Origin: Pseudomonas sp. MIACH
Lineage (GTDB): Bacteria > Pseudomonadota > Gammaproteobacteria > Pseudomonadales > Pseudomonadaceae
NCBI RefSeq assembly: GCF_001269925.1
Contig: NZ_LHVO01000054.1
Location: 1-64,000, forward strand
Direction: 5' to 3'
Length of the DNA: 64,000 bases
Positions 36,452-46,070 of the stretch are shown one piece after another (position 1 is the first letter of the stretch; each line of letters opens with the position of its first letter). Below the pieces are notes generated by a model. That model worked only from the letters and a program-made list of their open reading frames with translations, was not told the origin of the DNA and searched no databases. The translations under genes and the position numbers were made by a program.

Positions 36452-38032
36452 ATGGGCGTTCCGAGTCGTGATGAAACAACAAGCACCTGTCAGCCTGTCA
36501 CACCTGCGCACTCTCTTTTTCAATTGCTTCGCGAACCCTGGTTACTGCCGCTCCTGGCGCTGGCCCTGGGGTTGCGCTGCTATGAGTTGACGGCAGCGGC
36601 GATCTGGGGCGATGAAGGCTCCAGCCTGCTGCTGGCCCATTACGCGCTGCCTGGCATCTGGTTCCATGCGGCCCACGATGTGCACCCACCCCTGTATTTC
36701 ATGCTGCTGCACGGCTGGATCGCGGTGTTTTGCGACTCCATCCTGTCGATCCGCCTGCTCAGCGCACTGCCGGGGGTGGCCGCGGTCTTTCTGGGCACCT
36801 GGCTGGTGCACCTGATCGCCACGCGCCGGGCCACGTTGCTGGCCTGCCTGCTGCTGGCCTTGCTGCCCACGGCGGTGCGCTACAGCCAGGAAATCCGCAT
36901 GTATTCACTGCTGGGTGTCTGGCTGTTGGGGGCGACCCTCGCGCTGGTGTATTGGGTGAAGGCGCCGCAGCGTTCGCGTTACCTGGTGGTCTACGCGTTG
37001 CTGATGACGGCGGCGTTCTACACCCATTATTTCGCCGCCTTGTGTGTGCTTGCCCACTGGCTGTATGTGGCGCTGCTGGGGCCCGTGCCCGGTGCACGCC
37101 AGCGTTTTATCGGCCGTCACGACTGGTGGCTGGCCAACGTCGCGATTGTGCTGCTGTTTGCGCCCTGGCTGCCGGGGCTGATTGACCTGGTACTGCATAT
37201 GGAGGAGCTGAAGGCCGGCAACGATGTGGGTTGGGAGTTGCCGGTCACCTGGCGTTCACTGCCGTCGATGGTCTGGCAGCTGTTGGCGCTGGATGATGGA
37301 GAAACCATGTCGCCGTGGCTGTTGCTCACGTTGCCGACTGTGGTCACGGCGGTACTCGGTTATGTGCTGTGGAACGACCGCAGTCGCTACCGCTTCGCCA
37401 CGCTGGTGGTGATCTATTGCACCTTGCCGGTGCTGCTGGTGTTTGCGATATCTTTTATTTCGCCGGTATTTATCGACCGCTATTTGACCGCACCCGCCCT
37501 GGGCTTGCCGATTGTCCTGGCGCTGGCCATCGACCGCCTGGCCCTGCGCCACAGAGCCTTGGCGGCGGTGCTGTTGGCCGTGGTACTGGGCGCTTCGGCC
37601 GTGGGGCTGAAGAATAACTACACGGTCGACCCCGATGATCAATTCAGCAACATGGTCGACTACATGAACCAGCACACCGTGGCCGGTGACCAGATCGTCC
37701 TGGGGGATATGTTCTGGTACCTCACTTGGGGTTATTACGATAAAAGCGCAACCGCGCCCCGTCTCTACACCCCACCGACGGCCAAGGGTGTATCGACCCG
37801 CCCCAATGCCTACGGCTTCGGTACCTTGATCGAGCCCGATGCCGGGGTTTATCTGGACGATTTGAACGACCTGCCCATTGGCAACGGCCGGGTATGGCTG
37901 GTGATGAGCCGGGTGGCCCCTGACGAATTCCCCTCGATTCCGAAGAACTGGCGAGCCATTGATCAGCATGCAGGCGGTGATACCCAGGCAGTTTTATATG
38001 AGGTTTGTCATCTCACCTGCACCCGGCCCTGA
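36452..38032 (+). CDS. GT-C glycosyltransferase, GT39/ArnT-like membrane protein
   Basis: A 526-residue polytopic protein with about 11-13 membrane segments. The first periplasmic loop holds the GT-C acidic motif in AAIWGDEGSSLL and the following HDVHPPLYFMLLHGW, which matches lipid-phosphate-sugar-dependent transferases of the GT39/GT83 group. The C-terminal 100 residues are periplasmic (YDKSATAPRLYTPPTAKGV). The ATG at 36452 is used; a GTG six bases upstream is possible. It is followed by a sulfotransferase and the giant surface protein, so it may glycosylate that protein or an envelope glycan. This role is inferred. Confidence 0.8.
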   Translation: MGVPSRDETTSTCQPVTPAHSLFQLLREPWLLPLLALALGLRCYELTAAAIWGDEGSSLLLAHYALPGIWFHAAHDVHPPLYFMLLHGWIAVFCDSILSIRLLSALPGVAAVFLGTWLVHLIATRRATLLACLLLALLPTAVRYSQEIRMYSLLGVWLLGATLALVYWVKAPQRSRYLVVYALLMTAAFYTHYFAALCVLAHWLYVALLGPVPGARQRFIGRHDWWLANVAIVLLFAPWLPGLIDLVLHMEELKAGNDVGWELPVTWRSLPSMVWQLLALDDGETMSPWLLLTLPTVVTAVLGYVLWNDRSRYRFATLVVIYCTLPVLLVFAISFISPVFIDRYLTAPALGLPIVLALAIDRLALRHRALAAVLLAVVLGASAVGLKNNYTVDPDDQFSNMVDYMNQHTVAGDQIVLGDMFWYLTWGYYDKSATAPRLYTPPTAKGVSTRPNAYGFGTLIEPDAGVYLDDLNDLPIGNGRVWLVMSRVAPDEFPSIPKNWRAIDQHAGGDTQAVLYEVCHLTCTRP

Positions 38033-38181
38033 GGGGCGGTAGCTGTCTTTCGTCGGATATATCGCAAAGCCCCGAAAATAAAGGGCATTTATGCCGAATT
38101 AAACCAGTTGATGGCAAAGTAATATTGGCTGGAAATGATTCCTTACGCTACGCTTTGTCCTACAAAGGACTGCTAGTAAAG

Positions 38182-39027
38182 GTGAAAGGATTGAGCCGTT
38201 TTCACTTCATTTCCGGGTTGCCGCGTTCCGGTTCGACCCTGTTGTCCGCCATTCTTTTACAGAATCCGCGTTTTCATGCGGGCATGACCAGCCCGGTCGG
38301 TGCGCTGTTTGCCGGTGTACTCGGCCAGTGCAGCGCCGGCAGTGAGTTTGGCGCGGTCATCAACACGGATGTACGACGCCGCCTGCTGGGCGGCTTGTTC
38401 GACTCCTATTACGCCGATCAGGCTGACAAGTCCGTGGTGTTCGACACCAATCGGCAGTGGTCCGCCCGTCTCCCGGCTATTCGCGATTTGTTTCCCCAGG
38501 CCAAGGTCATCGCGTGTGTGCGCAACGTTGCCTGGGTCATGGACAGCATCGAGCGGCTGTACCGCGCCAATCCCTTCGAGAATACCAAGCTGTTCAATGA
38601 TGACGGTGAGCGCAACACCGTTTACAGCCGGGTCGAAACCTTGGCTCAGCGTAATCGCCTGGTGGGGTTTGCCTGGGCGGCACTCAAGGAAGCCTATTAC
38701 GGCGAGCAGGCCGATTCTTTGCTGATCATCGACTACGACCTGCTGAGCCAGGCGCCTGAGCGTGTGCTGCGCCTGGTCTACGAGTTCATCGGCGAGCCCT
38801 GGTTCGAGCACGACTTCGACAACCTGGCCTATGACGCACCGGAATTCGATGACGCGCTGGGCCTGGCGGGTCTGCATAAGGTCAAGCGCAAGGTGGCCTT
38901 CGAGACCCGGCGCACGATCCTGCCGCCAGATTTGTTCGAACAGTATTCCAAGCTGTCGTTCTGGCTGGATGGCGCCTCCAGCGCCGCCAATGTGATTCGT
39001 ATCAAAAACAACCTCGCGAGTCACTGA
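38182..39027 (+). CDS. Sulfotransferase (PAPS-dependent)
   Basis: A 281-residue enzyme. The 5'-phosphosulfate loop is SGLPRSGSTLL (residues 11-21) and the 3'-phosphate site is VIACVRNVAWVMDSIERL with R114 and S122; both are canonical. The start is uncertain: I use the GTG at 38182, nine bases before a TTG, because a longer frame from 38005 overlaps the glycosyltransferase and has non-coding character. A stretch of about 150 bases (38033-38181) before the start seems non-coding. Its place between a GT-C transferase and a 2318-residue exported protein suggests protein or glycan sulfation, as for RaxST in Xanthomonas. The target is not known. Confidence 0.82.
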   Translation: MKGLSRFHFISGLPRSGSTLLSAILLQNPRFHAGMTSPVGALFAGVLGQCSAGSEFGAVINTDVRRRLLGGLFDSYYADQADKSVVFDTNRQWSARLPAIRDLFPQAKVIACVRNVAWVMDSIERLYRANPFENTKLFNDDGERNTVYSRVETLAQRNRLVGFAWAALKEAYYGEQADSLLIIDYDLLSQAPERVLRLVYEFIGEPWFEHDFDNLAYDAPEFDDALGLAGLHKVKRKVAFETRRTILPPDLFEQYSKLSFWLDGASSAANVIRIKNNLASH

Positions 39028-39073
39028 TCGCGATTTTTCCTGAGTTTCAGACGTTCGATCCCGGGTGAGTCTC

Positions 39074-42000
39074 ATGTGGTGGAATAAACAGAAGTCGCGT
39101 GGGGCATCGCAGGCAACCGCCGCAGCCCGGTCCCTGGGTTCGCCCATGATCATGTCCCTGGAACCGCGCATGTTGTTCGACGGCGCCGTGGCGGCGACGG
39201 TGGCGACGGCGGCTGATAACCACTCGACCGTGGACGCGGCCAAGCCACCCACCGCAGACCAGCCCACGGCTGCCAAGGACACTCATGGCCAGACGGATGC
39301 CGCCCCGGCGACTGCACCTGTTGCCGTGCCCGGCCAGGGTGTGGTGTTTGTCGACTCGCGGGTCAAGGACTTCGACAGCCTGCTCAAGGGCGTCGCTCCC
39401 GGCACTCAGGTTGTGGTGCTGGACGGCAGCAAGGACGGTCTGCAACAGATCGCCGAATACCTGGGCAGCCACCAGGGCGTGAGTACCGTGGAGATCATTG
39501 CCCACGGCAATACCGGTGACTTGTGGCTGGGCAGTACCTACCTGTCGGCGGACAACGTGGCGGCGCGCGCCGATGTGCTGGGCCAGATCGGCAAAGACAT
39601 GAACGTGGGCGGCGATATCCTGATCTACGCCTGCAACACTGCCGAAGGCGAGCGCGGCGTGAGCTTCGTCGATTCCCTGGCGCAGTACACCGGGCGTGAC
39701 ATTGCGGCCTCCACCAACCGCACCGGCGTGGGCGGCGACTGGACGTTGGAAATCGCAACCGGCGCCATCGAAAGCACGCCCCTGCTGTCGCAACAGGTGA
39801 TGAACGATTACCAGTGGGGCCTGGCGACCTGGACCGCGACCAACGGCAATGATTCGGGTGTCGGCTCCCTGCGCGCGGCGCTGGCGTCCTCGCAGAACGG
39901 CGACATCGTGACCTTCAACAACGGCATGACCGTACTGTTGAACAGCCAGTTGGTGGTCACCAAGAACATCACCCTCGACGGCGACCTGAACAATGACGGC
40001 GTCGCTGAGGTAACCCTGGACGGGCAGTACAAGACCAGCGTGATCCAGGTCAACAGCGGTACCACCGTGACCTTCGACGGCCTGGTGATTACCCGTGGCC
40101 TGATTGCCGGTAACGGTGGCAATGGCGGCAGCGGTACCAGCGCGGGCAACTCGCTGGGCGCGGGGCTCAGCAACTTCGGCGACCTGACGCTGAGAAACGT
40201 CAGCGTCACGGCAAACGCGGCTTCCGGTGGCGGTGGCGGTGGCGGTGTCACCGGTGGCGCGGTCGGCGGCGCCGGGGGCGGCGGCGGTGCACTGGGCAAC
40301 GGCATCGGCGGGCATGGCGGCAGCACCGGCAGTGGTACTGGCAACTACGCCGGCACCGCTGGCTCGGCCAATCAGGGCGGTACGGGAGGCGGGTATAACC
40401 TGGTGGTGATGGGCGGCAAGGGTGGCTCGGGCAGCGCCGGCGCGGGCTCGACCAACCCCTACGGCTACTCCAACGGCAGCGCCGGCGGCGCTGCGGCCGT
40501 CGGCGGAATATCGATCGGCGGTGGTGGCGGCGGTGCCGGCTGGAACGCCCTCGGCGGCAAGGGCGGTGGTGCTGCGGGCGGTATCTACAACGCCGCTGGC
40601 GCCAAATTGACCATCATCGGCAACTCGGCGATTACCGGTAACATCGGTGCCGGCGGCGGTGGTGGCGGTGGCGGCTCCATCAACAGCGGCAGCAACGCCA
40701 GCGGCGGCGACGGTGGCCTGGGCGTTGGCGCAATCTGGAACAAGGGTTCGGTACTGATCACGGCGGCCAACTTCGCCAGCCTGGGCGGTAGCGCCAACTC
40801 CGGCGCCAGCGGCAATGGCGGCCTGGCCAGTGCGGGTACAGCCGGCAACAAACCGACGGCGGCCAATGGCCTGTTCAACGATATCGGCGGTACGTCGGAC
40901 AATGCCTATGTGCCGAACCCGACCGCGACCATCGTGGTTGCAACCCCAGCGCAGCACATCGGCAGTACGTCGCAGGTGACCATTACCTTCAGCGAAGCCG
41001 TCAACGGTTTCACCCTGGCTGACCTGACCGCTGCCAACGGCGTTCTCACTAACCTGACCACCAGCGATAACAAGACCTGGACCGCGACCTTCACCCCGAA
41101 CGCGAACGTCGCCAGCAGTGCCGGCCAGATCACCTTGGACAACACCGGTGTCACCAGCCAGTCGCTGGGTTTGGCAGGCATCGGCACCACCGCGTCCAAC
41201 AGCTACACCGTCGACACCGAACGCCCGAGCGCGACCATCGTGGTCGACAGTCCGGCGTTGAAAGTCGGTGGTTCGTCCCAGGTGCACATCACGTTCAACG
41301 AGGCAGTGAGTGGTTTCAGTCTGTCGGACATGACGGCAACCAACGGCACCCTGAGCAACCTGACCACCAGCGACAACATCCACTGGACCGCCACCCTGAC
41401 CCCGGCTGCCGGCAACAACAGCAGCGGCAACAGCATCTCCCTGGACAACACGCTCTACACCGATACTGCGAGCAACGCGGGCACTGGCACCAGCACGTCC
41501 AACGCCTACGTGATCGATACCGTGCGGCCGACCGCGGGCATTGTGGTGTCCAACACCGCGCTCAACATTGGCGGTTCGTCCCAGGTGACCATCACCTTCA
41601 GCGAAACGGTCAACGATCTGGACCTGAGCGACCTGAGCGCATCCAATGGCGTCCTGAGCAACCTGGTCCAGGTCGATGGCACCCACTGGACGGCCGTCCT
41701 CACCCCCAACAGTGGGGTTACCCACAGCGGTGACCTGGTCACCCTGAACAACACGTTGATTACCGACGGTGCGGGCAACGCCGGCAGCGGTAGCACCAAC
41801 TCCAACACCTATGTCGTCGATACCCAGCGCCCGACCGCGACCATCGTGTTCGGCAGCGCCAATCTTGGGATCGGCCAGACCTCCCCGGTCACTATCACCT
41901 TCAGCGAAGCCGTGACCGGTTTTACCCTGGCCGACCTGACGGCGAGCAACGGCGTCCTGAGCAACCTGAGCACCAGCGACAGCATTACCTGGACCGCGAC

Positions 42001-45000
42001 CTTCACCCCGACTGCGGCTGTCGTCAGCGCGAGCAACCACATCACCCTGGACAATACCGGGGTCCAGGATGGGGCGGGCAACGCTGGCAGCGGCACCACC
42101 ACTTCCAACAACATCGCCATCGATGGCGTGCGCCCGACCGCCACCGTGGTGGTCGCCAACGACTCGCTGAACATCGGCGACACCTCGCTGGTAACCATTA
42201 CCTTCTCGGAAGCCGTGGTCGGATTCAGCAATGCCGACCTGACCATTACCAACGGCACGCTGACGGCAGTGGGCAGCAGCGATGGCGGCATCACCTGGAC
42301 CGCAACCTTCACACCGAGCGCGAGCATCACCGACACCAGCAACCTGATCACCCTCGACAACACCGGCTACAGCGACACCGTCGGCAATACCGGCACCGGC
42401 TCCACCGACTCCAACAACTACAGCATCGATACCCAGCGGCCGACCGCGACCATCGTCGTCGCCGATCCGACACTGACGGCCGGGGAAACCTCGCTGGTGA
42501 CCATTACGTTCAGCGAAGCGGTAACCGGCTTCAGCCTGAGCGACCTGAGTACCAGCCACGGTAGCCTGAGCGGCTTGAGCAGCGCTGACGGCATCACCTG
42601 GACCGCGACCTTCACGCCAGGTACGAACACCAACAGCGCAACCAATGCCATCACCCTGGCCAATACCGGTATCGCTGACCTTGCCGGCAACGCGGGGGCG
42701 GGCAGCACCAACTCGGCCAACTTCACCATCGACACCGTGCTGCCCACGGCGAGCATCGTAGTCGCGAGCCCAGCGTTGAATATCGGTGGCACGTCGTTGG
42801 TGACCATCACGTTCAGCCAGGCGGTCACCGGTTTCAGCAATGCCGACCTGACCATTACCAACGGCACCCTGAGCGCGGTGGCCAGCAGCGATGGCGGCAT
42901 CACCTGGACCGCCACCTTCACCCCGAGCACCAATCTTACCGACGCCACCAACCTGATCACCCTGGACAACAGCGGGGTGCAGGCGATGGCGTCGGGCAAT
43001 GCGGGCAGCGGCACCACCGACTCCAACAACTACGTTATCGACACCCAGCGTCCGACCGCCACTGTGGTGGTGGACAACGAAAACCTGGGCGTCGGTGGCA
43101 CGTCAACGGTGACCATTACCTTCAACGAAGCAGTGACCGGCTTCGACCTGTCCGACCTGACCGTCGGCAACGGTACCCTCAGCAACCTGAGCACCAGCGA
43201 CAACATCACCTACACCGCAACCCTGACGGCGCTGGCGGGCATCAACCAGGCCAGCAACCAGATCACCCTGAATAACACCGGCGTGCTCGACACGGCTGGC
43301 AACAGCGGCTCCGGCACCACTGACTCCAACAACTATGCGATCGACAGCCAGAGGCCGACCGCGACCATCGTGATAGCCGATCCGGTGCTCGCAGCGGGTG
43401 AAGCCTCGCTGGTGACCATCACCTTCAGCGAGGCGGTGAGCGGTTTCGACAACAGCGACCTGACCGTGCCCAATGGCACGTTGAGCGCGGTGAGCAGCAG
43501 CGATGGAGGCATCACCTGGACCGCGACGTTCACGCCGACCAGCAACATCAAGGACACCACCAATATCGTCAGCCTGAACAACGCAGGCTATACGGACCTG
43601 GCGGGCAACGCTGGCACCGGCTCCACCCTCTCGGGTAATTTCACCATCGACACGGTACGGCCGACCGCGACGATCGTGGTGGCGGACAACGCCCTGGCGC
43701 TGGGTGAAACCTCGACGGTGACCATCACCTTCAGCGAAGCGGTGAGTGGCTTCAGCACCGCCGACCTGACGATCAGCAACGGTACGTTGACGAACCTTGC
43801 CAGCGGCGACGGCGGCATCACCTGGACGGCGACCTTTACGCCGACCAGCAACATCACCGACAGCAGCAACCTGATCGTGCTGGACAACACCGGCGTGGCG
43901 AATGCCTCGGGCAACGCCGGCATCGGTACTACCGATTCCAACAACTTCAGCATCGACACCCAGCGGCCGACGGCGACCATCGTGGTCAGTAACGACGCCC
44001 TGAATGCAGCGGGTTCATCGGTGGTGACCATCACCTTCAGTGAAGCCGTGACCGGCTTCACCCTGGGCGACCTGACAGCCCCCAACGGCACCCTGAGCAA
44101 CCTGAGCACCCTGGACAACATCACCTGGACCGCAACCCTGACGCCGAACGCCGCGACCACCCATGCCGGCGACGTCATCAGCCTGGACAATAGCCTGGTC
44201 AGCGACAGTGCCGGTAATGCCGGTGCGGGGAACACCGTCTCCAATGCGTACAGCGTCGATACCGTGGCGCCGACGGCCAGCATTGTGCTCGGCAGTGCGA
44301 GCCTGCTCGTCGGGCAAACCACGACGGTGACCATCACCTTCAGCGAAGCGGTGGCCGGCCTCGACAGCAGCGACCTGAGCGTGCCCAACGGCAGCTTGAG
44401 CAGCCTGCTCAGCAGCGACGGCGGCATCACCTGGACCGGGACCTTTACCCCGGACAGCAATGTTCACGACACCACCAACCTGATCAGCCTGAACAACACC
44501 GGCTACACCGACCTGGCCGGCAACACCGGTACCGGTACCACCGACTCGGCCAACTTTAGCATCGATACGGTACGTCCGACGGCGACGATCGTGGTGGCGG
44601 ACACTGCCCTCAAGGCCGGCGAAACCTCGACGGTGACCATCACCTTCAGCGAAGCCGTGAGCGGTTTCAGCAATGCCGACCTGACCCTCAGCAACGGCAC
44701 ACTGACGAACGTCACCTCCAGCGACGGCGGCATCACCTGGACCGCGACACTCACGCCGACCAGCAATATCACCGACACCACTAACGTCATCACCCTGGAC
44801 AACAGCGGTGTCGTCAACGCCTCCGGCAACGCTGGCAGCGGCACCACAGACTCCAGTAACTACAGCATCGACACCCAGCGCCCAGGCGCGACTATTACGG
44901 TGGCCAACGGCCTGTTGGGGATCGGCCAGACCACCACCGTGAGCATCACCTTCACCGAGGCGGTCAGCGGCTTTGACCTGTCGGACCTGAGCGTGGCCAA

Positions 45001-46030
45001 CGGTGTGCTGTCCAACCTGACCACCAGTGACAACATCCACTGGACCGCGACCCTTACCCCCACTGCGGGCATCACCGATGCCACCAACCTGGTGGTACTC
45101 GACAACAGCCTGGTCAGCGATGGCGCAGGCAACACCGGGTCGGGCGTGGCCATCTCCAATAACTACGCAATCGACGGCGACCTGCCCACGGCGACTATCT
45201 CGGTCGCCAACCCCAACCTGGTTGTCGGCCAGACCACCACCGTGACCTTCACCTTCAGCGAAAAAGTCACGGGCTTCGACCTGAATGACCTCAGCGTCGC
45301 CAACGGCACCTTGTCCGACCTGGCCACCAGCGATGGCGGCAAAACCTGGACCGCCACCCTGACACCGACGGCGAATATCACCGACCCGAGCAACTTCATC
45401 ACCCTCGACACCAGCCTGGTGACTGACCTGGCAGGCAACGCCGGCAGCGGTTATGCCAACTCCAATAACTACGGGGTGAACACCACCGCCCTCACCGGCG
45501 ACCCGCTGTTTCGCGTCACGGTCCCTACAGTGCCTGTGGATGCGCCGAACGTGCCCTTGCAGCCGATCATTTTTGGCCGGCCGGGTGGCGACCTGGGCTC
45601 ACCGATTGGTTTCCCGCCGCTGTTTGAACAGCGTGAAATGGGCGCGGGCCTGCCGCCGATCGGCAGTATCTTCATCAACAACGGCGCGTCGTCGCCCAGC
45701 TTTATTGCCCAGGTGTTCAGCACCGATGGCAGTGGTGACGGCAGTGGCAATGGCTTCCTCGGCTTCGGCGGTGGCGACGGCGGGGTGTTTGGCTCAAGCA
45801 CGTTGTCGGGCCTGTTCAACCGCGATAACAGTGGCAGCGACTCAGGCTTTAAAGCGTTCGACAGCAAGTCGATCAAGGGCGGCGGTGATCCGGCCCAAGG
45901 CCTGCGCGGCGTCTTTGGCGCACCGACCCTAGGCCAGCAATTGCAACAGATCAACGACAGGGAGCATCGCCAGGTGATCGACCTGGCACAGGCACTGCAA
46001 CAAGTCGGCATCAGCGAAATGCAGGCTTGA
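39074..46030 (+). CDS. Giant surface protein: LEPR motif, DUF4347, Gly-rich region, 15 Ig-like repeats
   Basis: A 2318-residue exported protein. The N-terminus has no ordinary signal peptide but the motif SLEPRMLFDGA (28-38), seen at the start of many giant repetitive surface proteins. A DUF4347 domain follows (about 88-250), with a His-Gly in IIAHG (H144) and a Cys in YACNTAEG (C187). Next come beta-helix-like strands and a long Gly/Ala/Ser-rich region (about 340-600). Fifteen repeats of about 101 residues follow, each opening with RPTATIVV and containing VTITFSEAVTGF and LTPT-like strands, then a Gly/Ser/Asp-rich tail ending LAQALQQVGISEMQA. No RTX nonapeptides are seen. It is probably the cargo of the M50/HlyD/OMF export locus and an adhesin. 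The ATG at 39074 was chosen. Confidence 0.87.
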   Translation: MWWNKQKSRGASQATAAARSLGSPMIMSLEPRMLFDGAVAATVATAADNHSTVDAAKPPTADQPTAAKDTHGQTDAAPATAPVAVPGQGVVFVDSRVKDFDSLLKGVAPGTQVVVLDGSKDGLQQIAEYLGSHQGVSTVEIIAHGNTGDLWLGSTYLSADNVAARADVLGQIGKDMNVGGDILIYACNTAEGERGVSFVDSLAQYTGRDIAASTNRTGVGGDWTLEIATGAIESTPLLSQQVMNDYQWGLATWTATNGNDSGVGSLRAALASSQNGDIVTFNNGMTVLLNSQLVVTKNITLDGDLNNDGVAEVTLDGQYKTSVIQVNSGTTVTFDGLVITRGLIAGNGGNGGSGTSAGNSLGAGLSNFGDLTLRNVSVTANAASGGGGGGGVTGGAVGGAGGGGGALGNGIGGHGGSTGSGTGNYAGTAGSANQGGTGGGYNLVVMGGKGGSGSAGAGSTNPYGYSNGSAGGAAAVGGISIGGGGGGAGWNALGGKGGGAAGGIYNAAGAKLTIIGNSAITGNIGAGGGGGGGGSINSGSNASGGDGGLGVGAIWNKGSVLITAANFASLGGSANSGASGNGGLASAGTAGNKPTAANGLFNDIGGTSDNAYVPNPTATIVVATPAQHIGSTSQVTITFSEAVNGFTLADLTAANGVLTNLTTSDNKTWTATFTPNANVASSAGQITLDNTGVTSQSLGLAGIGTTASNSYTVDTERPSATIVVDSPALKVGGSSQVHITFNEAVSGFSLSDMTATNGTLSNLTTSDNIHWTATLTPAAGNNSSGNSISLDNTLYTDTASNAGTGTSTSNAYVIDTVRPTAGIVVSNTALNIGGSSQVTITFSETVNDLDLSDLSASNGVLSNLVQVDGTHWTAVLTPNSGVTHSGDLVTLNNTLITDGAGNAGSGSTNSNTYVVDTQRPTATIVFGSANLGIGQTSPVTITFSEAVTGFTLADLTASNGVLSNLSTSDSITWTATFTPTAAVVSASNHITLDNTGVQDGAGNAGSGTTTSNNIAIDGVRPTATVVVANDSLNIGDTSLVTITFSEAVVGFSNADLTITNGTLTAVGSSDGGITWTATFTPSASITDTSNLITLDNTGYSDTVGNTGTGSTDSNNYSIDTQRPTATIVVADPTLTAGETSLVTITFSEAVTGFSLSDLSTSHGSLSGLSSADGITWTATFTPGTNTNSATNAITLANTGIADLAGNAGAGSTNSANFTIDTVLPTASIVVASPALNIGGTSLVTITFSQAVTGFSNADLTITNGTLSAVASSDGGITWTATFTPSTNLTDATNLITLDNSGVQAMASGNAGSGTTDSNNYVIDTQRPTATVVVDNENLGVGGTSTVTITFNEAVTGFDLSDLTVGNGTLSNLSTSDNITYTATLTALAGINQASNQITLNNTGVLDTAGNSGSGTTDSNNYAIDSQRPTATIVIADPVLAAGEASLVTITFSEAVSGFDNSDLTVPNGTLSAVSSSDGGITWTATFTPTSNIKDTTNIVSLNNAGYTDLAGNAGTGSTLSGNFTIDTVRPTATIVVADNALALGETSTVTITFSEAVSGFSTADLTISNGTLTNLASGDGGITWTATFTPTSNITDSSNLIVLDNTGVANASGNAGIGTTDSNNFSIDTQRPTATIVVSNDALNAAGSSVVTITFSEAVTGFTLGDLTAPNGTLSNLSTLDNITWTATLTPNAATTHAGDVISLDNSLVSDSAGNAGAGNTVSNAYSVDTVAPTASIVLGSASLLVGQTTTVTITFSEAVAGLDSSDLSVPNGSLSSLLSSDGGITWTGTFTPDSNVHDTTNLISLNNTGYTDLAGNTGTGTTDSANFSIDTVRPTATIVVADTALKAGETSTVTITFSEAVSGFSNADLTLSNGTLTNVTSSDGGITWTATLTPTSNITDTTNVITLDNSGVVNASGNAGSGTTDSSNYSIDTQRPGATITVANGLLGIGQTTTVSITFTEAVSGFDLSDLSVANGVLSNLTTSDNIHWTATLTPTAGITDATNLVVLDNSLVSDGAGNTGSGVAISNNYAIDGDLPTATISVANPNLVVGQTTTVTFTFSEKVTGFDLNDLSVANGTLSDLATSDGGKTWTATLTPTANITDPSNFITLDTSLVTDLAGNAGSGYANSNNYGVNTTALTGDPLFRVTVPTVPVDAPNVPLQPIIFGRPGGDLGSPIGFPPLFEQREMGAGLPPIGSIFINNGASSPSFIAQVFSTDGSGDGSGNGFLGFGGGDGGVFGSSTLSGLFNRDNSGSDSGFKAFDSKSIKGGGDPAQGLRGVFGAPTLGQQLQQINDREHRQVIDLAQALQQVGISEMQA
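40093..40860 (+). repeat. Gly-rich coding region (PGRS-like)
   Basis: The DNA is dominated by GGC and GGT codons and encodes runs such as GGGGGGGVTGG, GGAGGGGGALGNG and GGGGGGGGSINSG. It separates DUF4347 from the Ig-like repeats. The segment may form a polyproline-II or beta-helical stalk. Confidence 0.75.
40918..45480 (+). repeat. Fifteen tandem ~304-bp repeats encoding Ig-like domains
   Basis: Unit starts are near 40918, 41223, 41527, 41828, 42131, 42437, 42745, 43051, 43353, 43660, 43966, 44269, 44575, 44879 and 45183. The mean period is about 304 bases. Units share segments such as GTGACCATCACCTTCAGCGA and differ elsewhere. Two subtypes are seen, one with SSDGGITWTATFTP and one with STSDNITWTATLTP. 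Confidence 0.93.
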
Positions 46031-46070
46031 ACACCACTAATTTCGACGCAGGAACAGGGGCAGTACAAGG

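Noticed and set aside
38005..38181. N-terminal extension of the sulfotransferase from an ATG overlapping the glycosyltransferase
   Set aside because: The extra 59 residues overlap the upstream gene, have weak coding character and precede the PAPS-binding strand that normally starts the fold.
39047..42559. 1170-codon open frame on the minus strand opposite the giant surface protein
   Set aside because: It is a shadow of the repetitive, G/C-third-position coding on the plus strand. Its product is low-complexity (repeated His/Gly/Val runs) and has no ribosome site.
40918..45480. CRISPR-like regular repeats
   Set aside because: The period is about 304 bases and the repeats encode protein domains in frame; there are no short direct repeats with unique spacers.
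39074..46030. Classification as an RTX/LapA-type type I secretion adhesin
   Set aside because: No GGxGxDxUx nonapeptide repeats, no ABC exporter and no LapD/LapG genes are in the window; the N-terminal LEPR motif points elsewhere.
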